From Thysanoteuthis rhombus (taxonomy: Eukaryota; Mollusca; Cephalopoda; Oegopsida; Thysanoteuthidae): a stretch of DNA of 64,000 nt. The notes below the pieces were generated by a model. The model worked only from the letters and a program-made list of their open reading frames with translations, was not told where the DNA came from and searched no databases. Of this stretch, positions 43,896-53,198 are shown piece by piece. Every line of letters starts with the position of its first letter. The first letter of the stretch is position 1. The translations under genes and the position numbers were made by a program. The stretch covers positions 32,741,702 to 32,805,701 of the forward strand of contig OY735231.1 of assembly GCA_963457665.1 (NCBI GenBank), written 5' to 3'.

Positions 43896-45389
43896 GAAAT
43901 GAAACAGTTTTCTTTGCCTTGCTTTCCTTCATCCTCCTTCACCATTTATATTTTATTACCAAATTGACTTATAAGATAATTTGAGTCCTCATCTAGGCCA
44001 AGTAAGAGGTCTAGACTTAGATTTCAGCTGGTTATAATGACAGTAAAATAATTCCTTAATGCTGATAGTGAGCTGGTAAGTGTAGTTTCTGTGTTAGGTC
44101 AAGCAAATATACATATATATTAGTCCTGAAAAGTCTAAATGAGAATCGAACCAATAATTTGTTGATATTAGAACCTGTGTCCAAATTTGGTAGCTTTACA
44201 TCAAACTGTTTTGTCGCTTATAGACAAACTGTTTCCAGTTATTAATATAGATATCTTTGATAATTAATCCAGGTTTTTTTTTCTTTTTTTTTGCTTGCTC
44301 TAATCATTAGTATTGCTCTTTTTTATTGGCCAAGTTTTATAAATCCTTCGATGTTGCTGAAGCTAATCACTCAAGGGATTGGTTCCCATACAGCCTTATT
44401 CATTTTCAACCATCTGATGTACATATATACAAGGTGTTTCAAAAGAAACAGTGCTGTTCACATGCTAGTAGCATTTAATAGTGCTCTGTTTATTTTTAGA
44501 ACACTCTGTGATATGTGTATGAACTATATTCTTCATTATTTAAGAATACTGAATGAGCAGTTTGTAGAAAATAATTTTTATCAAAGAGGGATACTTATAA
44601 ACAGAGAAAGCTATTATATTCCTGGATATTGTCTTCAAGCAGTTATCAAAGTTGATTTATTCTAAAGACTTTGCTTGATAAATTCAAATAAGTTATGTGA
44701 CGTAATATTTTTCTAGTCAACTACGTTGACTTTCCTTAAAGTCTGAATTTTCTATCCCAAGGCACATCTTCAATTTCATTTCATGCAAGATTGTATTCTA
44801 AGCATGTATAGCTTTAGATATTTCTTGAGCTATCTATTTCTTTGCAGTTAGTATTATTTTCATTTTGTGATATGCTGTTTCTTTTATAGTTCATTACATT
44901 TCAATTAGATCCTAGTATAGAAGTTGTATTATTACTAAGCTGAGAAAATTGAAATCCTAGGTTCAGATACTCACTTCTTTACTTTATGTAAAGATTCTAT
45001 TTGTAAAATTGGATATAATCCATGACGAAGCAATAACAACTATTAGTAATATTTATGCATTAAGTTTGATTTGGGCAATACTATCTTTTTTAAAGACAAG
45101 TTCAAAAAGTAGTACAAGCATTTCAAGAAACATTAAGCAAAGGACATAACAATGAATGTAAATTGTTCCTTATTTTTATCTTACTGTAATGACACAAGGC
45201 AAAGACAAAAATGTATTGTACATGCAGAATATATAGATTGAGGTTAGCTGGTTGAAATCCTCAGTTCTTGAAAACAAATTACCAAAGTTATACAAATGAA
45301 TTGAGGTTCACTATTACACCTGTACGAAGAACCACAAACTTGATTTAAACAATCAACACTACATAGATATCCAAACCTGAAAGAAATCG

Positions 45390-45760
45390 TAATATATGAG
45401 GTATTTAAAAAGTTTATACAAAGCAATAGGACTTGGTAATTGTCACCCAACAATACTAAACACTGCTACAGAAAGATTAATCTGTCTAGTAACAATTGTT
45501 ACACAAATCTCTAACGCAAGGGAGATTACCAAATGAATGGGAAAGTATGAATGACACCAATACATAAAGTGACAAATAAGAAATATTGGACTATTGTGAG
45601 ACTTTTCACGTTTTTATGTTGAGAGAAAAAAAAATCAACTCATGAAACAAAAAAAAAAAAAGATTTAATGGATGCACAGCATAAGTTCATACCTGGGAGG
45701 TAACAACACATAAACTTGTCATAAAATAGAAGAAAAATATTAACATGGTTGGGAGACTTC
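45390..45760 (+). pseudogene. Decayed non-LTR reverse transcriptase
   Basis: One + frame reads MTPIHKVTNKKYWTIVRLFT (45551 on), matching the RT pattern (I/V)xPIxKKGDKxxxxNYRxISLL, and downstream DLMDAQHKFIPGR (from 45662), matching LxxxQxGFRPGR. Stops interrupt the frame and A runs have been inserted. Catalytic FADD is not seen. Fossil LINE. Confidence 0.55.
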
Positions 45761-45985
45761 CTAATGAGAAAATATACAACAATAAACAGGACATTGAACT
45801 AGAAAGAAATAAAAGTCAAGATTGAGTCGAAATTAACAAAATTGTTAAACATTTTCTTGGAAACTTTTTCGTTTTCAAGGAAAAGAACTTTTTAGGGGTA
45901 AACGAGTAGATTGGTCCTAAAGTGGGTGATCAATTACAATTACTGGATCCTTTCTTTGTGTGTCTCTCTGCGACATCTGATGTTG

Positions 45986-46241
45986 AGTAATCGGCAGTTG
46001 TTTGGAATAGGTTCACCAAAAGATTTTGCAAGGGAGGTAACTCACAAAGAAATGATCGGATAGTTTTCTGTTTGCATAAAGTATCGAAAATTACCTATTC
46101 GCGTAAAATACGATGTAAACAGTTAATGTTTTCTACCAAATTGTCTACGTAATTTAAGCTTTTATCATGTACCGCGTCTTCCTAGTTATCTCTTTGCAAA
46201 ATGTCGACAATGTTTTTGTGAACCTATCCCAAACGATTACT
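45986..46241. mobile_element. MITE with about 30-bp terminal inverted repeats
   Basis: Left end AGTAATCGGCAGTTGTTTGG then AATAGGTTCACCAAAA; right end, inverted, AGTAATCGTTTGGGATAGGT then TCACAAAAAC. Inner ATTTTGCAA and TTTGCAAAAT also mirror each other. 256 bp, no coding capacity. Confidence 0.7.
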
Positions 46242-47924
46242 GAACTCCTTAGTAAAACCAGAAAAAATGTTTATAGAAAAAAACCCTGACAAATTTCCAG
46301 CTGGTCTAACTGATTGAAAGCTGCTCAAATTGAAAGAAAAAAAAATATTCGGGAAATCGTAACTTCCGACAAACAGATCCTTACTGCACATTTGTCTACG
46401 ATGAAAAATAGGGTACTGCACATAAGTGAAAAGAATTAAAAAGTCTATTACATGGAACAATGAATAGCTTAAAAAAATTGAAAAGAAGACTCAAGTATGA
46501 TTTCATCTTCTAATTTCCACACACGCGATTACACAAAGAATAACTGGAAAAAAAAAAATCATCTCGAATGATAGGTGGGAGCCAACTTCGATTTCTTGAA
46601 TTCAAAAACTTGTGAGATACTATACTCAACATTTTCGGACCATATTTATGAGTATGAAACCCATATCTCAAAAAAAGATATCATAGAACACGAAAAGGCA
46701 ATTGTTACCTTTATCGTTTGAAAATATCCGCTGCTCCAGCTGTTGAATAACGCATGCTGATAGCGAATATAAAATCAAAGAAGCAGACGACAAGATTCCT
46801 CGGAACGGTGTTTTCAGTTTGAAAAACAATAGTGCTCTATTGATATCAAGAAATTTCATATGGTTCAAAAGACTTTTGATTGTTAGTTTTTTTTTCATCA
46901 CTTTAATTTTTCTAACAAAAAAAAATTGATAATTACAAGGGATAAGTTATGGTTAGTATTTTGAGAGATTTTTGTTAACAAGTGAAGAGAAAAAAAAAAA
47001 AAAATGGAAATTTTGTCGCCCGCTTCTTTGATTTGAAATTCGTCATCATGAGAGATGCAATGGTAACATTCAAAATAATGAAAGGTATCCCAGCTTCACA
47101 ATGAACAGAAAAAATAACAACAAATCATATAAAAAAATCACTAGAAAATCTTCTCTGAAAAAATTATAAACAACTCACAAGGGTACGATTCCATTATACT
47201 AATAACAAAAACTTGACTACAAGACCGGATGCGACAATTACACGATATAAAATACAAAATATTTTGATGAAAATAACTTACGCACAGAGGCGGGATACAA
47301 GTGCAAATATGTGCATCATTTTTACTCACAAAATTTTCATGTAGTTTCACAGTCCAACGTTTACGTAATAGTAAAATTTCCAACGACCACTTCAAGAACC
47401 GAACTCGCTCCGAAATGTTTGAAGATCTTTCCGTTAGGCTGTAACAAACGCTTGGTCTAAGGGACGCTACTCTACGTGTACATTTTCAAAATACAAAATA
47501 ATCAACTGAAATAATTCTACATAAGCTCTACAAAACAATTGAACTAATATAAATTACCACCGACTAACGGTGGGAGGCTCAGTATAACCACCACAGTAAA
47601 TTAGTTAATTGATTAATCATTATAAGCAATTTCACACCGTAAGAATTGGGTTAAATATGTAAATTATCAAATATCAATGTTCTGGTTAAAAGAGCTAAGT
47701 TTGAAGGGATTAATAGCAATTTCTATACTTTTTAGACATAATCAGAAAATATATAAGAAGGAGGAATCCTCCCTCCTTCTTGATAGACAGTGAAACGACA
47801 CTGGCGAACTTTTCAGAGCAAAACCTCTTGTGAAGCGCTTGGAGATCCTTAAATGCTCAGTCGACAGAATCACCTTGGCCTCGCCGATGAAGTCTAAATA
47901 AGGGGGGGGGGCGATAATTTTGGC

Positions 47925-48185
47925 AGCAGGAGCTGTCGGAAAGTATTCTAAGTTGGCATACAGCTGCCTCGAATGGGTTGCACTCTCTTGAATGAGCAGT
48001 CCATCTCATAGACTAGTTGCCAACCATGGCTAGAGAGCCGTCTGCTCTATCATTTATCCATAGAGGGAATGAGAAAGTGGATTCATGCTTTTTTCAAAGA
48101 AAAACTGTCCCAGCCGGAGTTTGAACTAGGTTCGCCAATTCTATTCTACGTGCTGTTAACCGTTAGGCCACCTGTGCCTACTTAC
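47925..48185 (-). mobile_element. tRNA-derived SINE
   Basis: The - strand shows A box TGGCCTAACGGTTAACAGCA (48170-48151) and B box GTTCAAACTCC (48127-48117), then GGCTGGGACAGTTTTTCTTT and a body running to about 47925. Same family as 28740-28970. Confidence 0.7.
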
Positions 48186-48879
48186 GTCATATATATACTT
48201 CAATCTATTTTTATCTAGAAAGTGTTGGAATAAGTGTTGAAACTGCTGCAGGTCAATATTAGCAAATAATGGATACTTCGGTGGTGGCATTCAAGGTCTT
48301 TGGGGTAAATGTGAGAAGCGTTATGTACAAATTACGTTGATAGTTACAAACGATTGTATTAAAATATAGATGCTTACATTAAAGACTATACACTCTGTTG
48401 AGTGTTCATAGAATTTTCCCTTAAGAAATAGAGGATGAAAAATATTCAAGATGGAAGCCAAAATTACTCAAACTATGGCTACAGATCATAGGAACAAGGA
48501 AAGCTGGGAAACCAAAGTGTACATGCCCAGGAGGGGTGCTTGGAGTGTTTTAGCCTTTGCCTTTTTCTTCTTCACATCAAATGTACCCTTTTAGTCAAAA
48601 TCAAAAATATTCTTAACAGAATATATAGCACTTGATTTTCAGATACTGGTTCTGGCAGCAGAGCATAATGTCATTGTAATTTATAGTAGTAGTAGTATTT
48701 CTAGTAAAATTTATGTCGTTTATGAGGGTCTAGTTATACACTTATCATCTATCATATATTAGCGCAATTGGTGGTATTTTCTCCAGCTGAATGTACGTGC
48801 ATGTTTTATTGAAGTCTTATTTTGGAAGATTTGCACACAGACTCCCAGTCATACTTTTGTGGACACTCAAGTGTCTGCA

Positions 48880-48900
48880 GCCCCCAGGTTGAGAATCACT
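48880..48900. mobile_element. hAT-type terminal sequence
   Basis: CCCCCAGGTTGAGAATCACTG is the reverse complement of a CAGTGATTCTCAACCTGGGG end. A similar CCAGGTTGAGAACCAATG lies at 54104-54121. The partner end was not located. Confidence 0.4.
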
Positions 48901-51402
48901 GCTCTGAATGATGGCGTGTCCTTTTTGTCAACTGAATCCCTATCCTTCTGGGCCCCTTCCCTTCTGGAAGTCTGTGCACGTCACTGGAGACTAACGTTGG
49001 GATTTAGAGGGTCTGTATTATAGAGTGCATGCGCAGTACAGGTTTCTTAATTTGCTTTATGCTATTCTGAAAGGGTTTATGGTGGAGAATATTCCGAGGA
49101 TATCGAATGGCCTCTTGCGTTGATTCTAGTAAAGTGTAAATTTATTAACAAACCACAAGCTTGCAAATGCTTTTAAATTAAGTCATTTTATGAATTATTA
49201 AAATAGAACGCCTGTTTACATGACTTGAATAGGATCGTAACCGATTTTGGTGTTTATAAATTCAAAGTAAATCACTTGGGATAATAGGAAAATTTACTCC
49301 ATGAGATTCTTGAAACTTTACTTTTTGATGAACAGATCATCATAAGAATTTCCATTCATAGTTTTTTCTTTCTGGCTTTGTTGAATCAGATTCTTTCAGT
49401 ACCATACATGACAGACGTTTAATTTTTGAATAAACGAACTTAGAAAAACAAAGCAAATAATACACTGCGTCCAATGCATCAATCCAGCTTCAAGCCGAGT
49501 TTAGGTTGGGGTCCTGGCTGGTCAAAAATGGCTCTTGTTCCCGCAACGAGACATTAAAGTAGGTATGATTTGATCACAGGACGAGTCCTAAGCAAACTTG
49601 TTATGGCTTGTCATTGCTTAAGCAGAGTCATACCACACCTCAGTTACTTTCAGTGGCAATGGCATAGCAGCTGCGTTCAGCTGGTCAGAACCACCCAGCG
49701 GCAAGAGCCACTAACTCCTGTGTCAGGTAAGTATTATAACCCAAGCCGCATACTGACGCTCGATATGGACAGTCAATGAGACTTGGATGAGTTTCAGCAA
49801 CGGTAGCCCCCCAAATAGCCTTGTTCTGGATTCTTACAGACGAAAAATGAATCGCCATTCGCTAACAATGTCTCAATTACACAGCAGGTCGGTGGGGTCC
49901 CGATGGACCCAAAAATTTTGATGGGGTCTCTGCAATATACTTAAAGTTACAGTTGTTAAACTACCCAGGGCTTGGCGCAAGGGGAGACACAAAATATGTC
50001 TTTTTTTATATTTCCATATATTCAAAACATATTTTTTTAATATCTAATACATGTATCACTAAATTAGTGTCATGGAAGGCTAGTGGGTTTCAGGTGGATC
50101 CCAATATCATTTATTGTATTGTCACATCTATACGGTTGTAGATTTTTGGCTCAATGTTTATAAGTATAAATTAACCATCTACAGTAAAGGTCACGAAGAT
50201 GAATAATGTAATAAAGGCGTATTCTATTAAACATGCTGGGGTCATGAAGGCTCAAAACAGTTTTGTTGGTCGTATATTCAAGTAGATGAGTCATGACGCC
50301 ATTTTATACTCTGGGCATCACTATTGGGGAAGGGACACTGATCTTTCTTGAACAAGGCCAACTTAGTACAGCTTCAATTGAAACGTGTCCAATGTGTGAG
50401 GACATTAATCACTGCAGGTGCAAATGCTTACAATATTTTTTACCTTTCATTTTAGTTGCAAAAGAGTCAAGTATACAAATGGATTTGTTAATTAATATTG
50501 TCAAACTCCAGTCAAAATCTAGAGTTGATTTTTTTCTATCGTATCAAGAACAATAAAAACAATTCATTGAAGTAAAAATTAACACCCTCCCTATTGTGAT
50601 TTGGTATTATGGACAACTAATTAGTTGACGTGTTTACCGACTGAGCTAGATAGACATTTCTTATACATCTACCAAAATCTTTTATAAACACTAGATGGCT
50701 TATTTTATTCTAAAAAGCAAATACATTTATGAAATCGACATTTCCTCACCGTAATTCGGAATCACGAACGAATGTAGCCTGACAAATCTTACATATCCAC
50801 AAAATCTATCTTACAGATAGGCAAGGGCTTATTTCAGTCAAATAAATAAACACATTTAATCGAAGAAAAATATTTATCATATACAATTCAAAAGTTGCAG
50901 TAATCATCTTCAGTCAGGAAAAAGTAAGAGTGGAGTCTGACACTGCTTCAACCAGACTTGTTTTACCTTTCATTTTTGTTGCAAATGGATCAGTTGGGAA
51001 TAGATTTGGTAATTACTATGTTATAATATTTTGCTTCACGTAGGAGGCTGACCGTGGAGATGTCACACAAATACTAAGCCATTCCTCACATTAATCTTTT
51101 CTAGCAGTTATATCGTTTCAAATTTGATTACTTTATACTCGGAAACTTTAGTTAAAGAATGAACACACCCTGTTATACAATATGCTGAAGGGTTAGTTGC
51201 TCTAAAATATAACAGGGAAAAAAACTGTTTTTTTTCCTTGAAAAATTTGTACAAACTGTGACTCACGCTTACATTTATGGTGCAATACTTTTCTGTAAGG
51301 ACGAATTTTGAGGACTTGAGACATCAAAAAATGTTCATAGAGACTTGTATGCAAAATAGATTACAAAAACCTTGAAGACAAACTACATTTAATTTCGAAG
51401 GG

Positions 51403-51408
51403 TTTATT
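51403..51408 (-). promoter_or_regulatory. Candidate poly(A) signal AATAAA of PHLPP
   Basis: First AATAAA on the - strand after the PHLPP stop codon; a T-rich stretch follows on that strand. Would give a short 3' UTR of about 300 nt. Confidence 0.45.
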
Positions 51409-51551
51409 ACAATTTGAAGGGAACAAGTGGGCTTCTTTGGGTAGTTATCACTTCTTATATTTATCATTCTGTTCATAGAGAGTATTCACAGTTTTTTTTA
51501 CATATACATATATATATATGAATTATATTCGTCTCTCTCAACGTGACAGTG

Positions 51552-51635
51552 TGTATTTAAGAAATGGACATTTTGGTCCGACAGAATGAATTATGATACA
51601 TTCAGTCGGACCAAAATGTCCATTTCTTAAATACA
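51552..51635. repeat. 31-bp perfect inverted repeat in PHLPP 3' UTR
   Basis: Left arm 51552-51582 and right arm 51605-51635 are exact reverse complements, with a 22-nt spacer. Transcribed, this gives a 31-bp perfect RNA stem about 50 nt after the stop codon. It could be a young MITE or a selected UTR structure. Confidence 0.9.
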
Positions 51636-51683
51636 TACATACATATATATTTCTATCGGTCTTGATATTCGGAATCGTTCCTA

Positions 51684-53198
51684 TCAAAGGTAGGATATAA
51701 TAATACTCTGCTGACTTGGGTTTTTTGTACCGTCTTTGTTGGCCGGCAACTCTTGCCCTGTTGTCGGGGTTGGTGGTAGTGGAGGTTGATTGGTCCATGA
51801 CTGCGGTAGAGTGATGTATGGTACGGCCAAGTTAGCCTCCGGTGGCACCGATGACTTATCAACCACACTGTACAAAATGTCACTATCTTTCTTGGCTGAC
51901 ATCAGTTCATTAGTGTCGGGATCGCTTTGCTCCCCTTCGCAGCAGTTATGACTTGCAGCAAAGTCGGAGGATTCTGTGCTTCCCGGTAGCTTGGGCAGCA
52001 GCGGGGGAGGTGGCGGCGGTGGTGGTGGTCGTTGGGGAGGTGGTATTGAGGGGCGCTTTTCAACAGCTGATGCCGCCCTACTGAGGTTGGGTATAGCCCT
52101 GACCAGAACCTCAATGCTGTGCGAAGGTACCCGTTTGGGGGCGAGCTCTTCGAGTGATGCATACATCGGGTCAGATTGAACGGAATTCAAGCTTCCCGTC
52201 TTACCGCTGTTAATGCGGGCCATCTGCATCTTGTAGAAAAGAATAGCGTCCCGGTCGATGCCGATCGGGATGTCGTAAAGCCGGTCGTCGTCCGGTGATT
52301 CAGTCGACGATTCGCTTGGCACCGCCGACGCCGCCGCCAATGTGTTGGCCAGTGTCACCGAATCTTGCTGGTCGTTTGCCTCCGCTGACGCTCGCAACGC
52401 CTGTTGTTCCATCGTTGACCAGTTGCTGTCCACTTCGGGACCGTTCGCCTCTCGATCGACGCCGTTTGCCCGCTGGATGCTGGTGCAGTCGACTATCATC
52501 GAGTGCAATTCCTTGTTGAGTTCTTTGTTCTTCACTTCTTCGGCTAGCCTGAGTTGCAGGAGGTTCTCCCATTCGTGAACGTCGTCTTTCTTTCGGAATC
52601 TGCCTTTCGAGGTCGGCGGAGGCTTGACCTTGATGTAGGGAGGCGGTTCCATGGAACTGCATTCCCTGTAGATGTCATCGTCATCGTCATCTTGAGGACG
52701 AACGTCTTGTTTGCTGTTGGTCGGCGTTTCTTCGTCTTCGTTTGTTTCAACGATCGATCTCAAACTGCTCGGTACTAACGGGCTGCCATCTTTGCTCCTG
52801 AATACTTTGTCGTGCAGGAGTTTGGATGCCATTGCCCCAAGGGCGTCGTTCCCGAATTGGGGGAATCTAAGCAACGTGGACGGCAAAGTATGTACATGGG
52901 GGGCCTGGGATGGTGCCAGGTTGATCACCATGATGCTAAGATTTTCAGAAGCGCCGTAACCCTGTGCAAGGTCTTGGAGGGCTTTAGCGCTCATTATAGG
53001 GTCGTGAATCGTGGCTACGTGTTTGACTGCCTCCTCAACAGTCACGTACTTCCAAAGTTCGTGGTTAGCAATTATGATGAATTGGTCATCTGGTTGTAGC
53101 ATGACACTCTTGACGTGCGGTTTCGGGATCACCTGAGGAAATAGGTAACCACTTCCGAGCAGCCGAGTGCATTCTGTAATGCCGTTAACACGCCCATC
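51684..53198 (-). CDS. PHLPP: PHLPP last coding exon: end of PP2C domain and regulatory tail
   Basis: The exon opens DGRVNGITECTRLLGSGYLF after TTTCTTTCCCAG; a longer ORF begins 48 bp upstream but those bases are intron. PP2C continues to about residue 85 of the exon (ENLSIMVINL). The remaining roughly 420 residues are low complexity: a DDDDDDIYRE acidic run, MEPPPYIKVKPPP, a Glu/Lys-rich helical stretch (WENLLQLRLAEEVKNKELNK), a nine-Pro run and C-terminal SIIISYL. GC content is far above the flanking introns. The final S-Y-L fits a class I PDZ ligand, as does the T-P-L end of vertebrate PHLPP1. Two normally acidic PP2C positions are altered (Lys418, Glu453). Confidence 0.93.
   Translation of the reverse strand, partial: DGRVNGITECTRLLGSGYLFPQVIPKPHVKSVMLQPDDQFIIIANHELWKYVTVEEAVKHVATIHDPIMSAKALQDLAQGYGASENLSIMVINLAPSQAPHVHTLPSTLLRFPQFGNDALGAMASKLLHDKVFRSKDGSPLVPSSLRSIVETNEDEETPTNSKQDVRPQDDDDDDIYRECSSMEPPPYIKVKPPPTSKGRFRKKDDVHEWENLLQLRLAEEVKNKELNKELHSMIVDCTSIQRANGVDREANGPEVDSNWSTMEQQALRASAEANDQQDSVTLANTLAAASAVPSESSTESPDDDRLYDIPIGIDRDAILFYKMQMARINSGKTGSLNSVQSDPMYASLEELAPKRVPSHSIEVLVRAIPNLSRAASAVEKRPSIPPPQRPPPPPPPPPLLPKLPGSTESSDFAASHNCCEGEQSDPDTNELMSAKKDSDILYSVVDKSSVPPEANLAVPYITLPQSWTNQPPLPPTPTTGQELPANKDGTKNPSQQSIIISYL

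Larger units (their letters stand above)
39051..43915 (+). other. WWP1: Probable 3' UTR of WWP1, about 4.9 kb
   Basis: No ORF with family features. AT-rich, with many long T and A runs (for example 39141-39180 and 41579-41600). Contains a hAT-like MITE remnant (about 41935-42055). AATAAA hexamers occur at 41335, 41388, 43781 and 43890; the last is followed by T/GT-rich sequence and I take it as the likely distal end. Shorter isoforms ending near 41.4 kb are equally possible. Extent is inferred, not demonstrated. Confidence 0.5.
43916..51384. other. Intergenic region between convergent WWP1 and PHLPP
   Basis: No confident gene. Contains RT remnants (45390-45760), a 256-bp MITE (45986-46241), a tRNA-SINE (47925-48185), a hAT-like end (48880-48900) and a tRNA-Lys-like A box on - near 50632. 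ORFs such as 44291-44665 (+) and 50293-50556 (+) show no domain or motif, no clear splice framework and AT-driven composition. Confidence 0.6.
51385..51683 (-). other. PHLPP: Probable 3' UTR of PHLPP with inverted-repeat hairpin
   Basis: Follows the TGA. Contains a 31-bp perfect inverted repeat (51552-51635) and ends near an AATAAA on the - strand at 51408-51403, about 276 nt past the stop. AT-rich (TA)n and (ATAC)n tracts surround the hairpin. Extent inferred. Confidence 0.5.

Noticed and set aside
44291-44665. 124-codon + ORF rich in Leu/Ile in the intergenic region
   Set aside because: Hydrophobic composition is what AT-rich random sequence gives; no signal-peptide architecture, repeat or family similarity, and no supporting splice framework.
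49570-49779. Possible exon ending CTGTGTCAGGTAAGTATT, a strong donor
   Set aside because: The open frame has no recognisable domain and no acceptor or partner exon could be joined; kept as noncoding.
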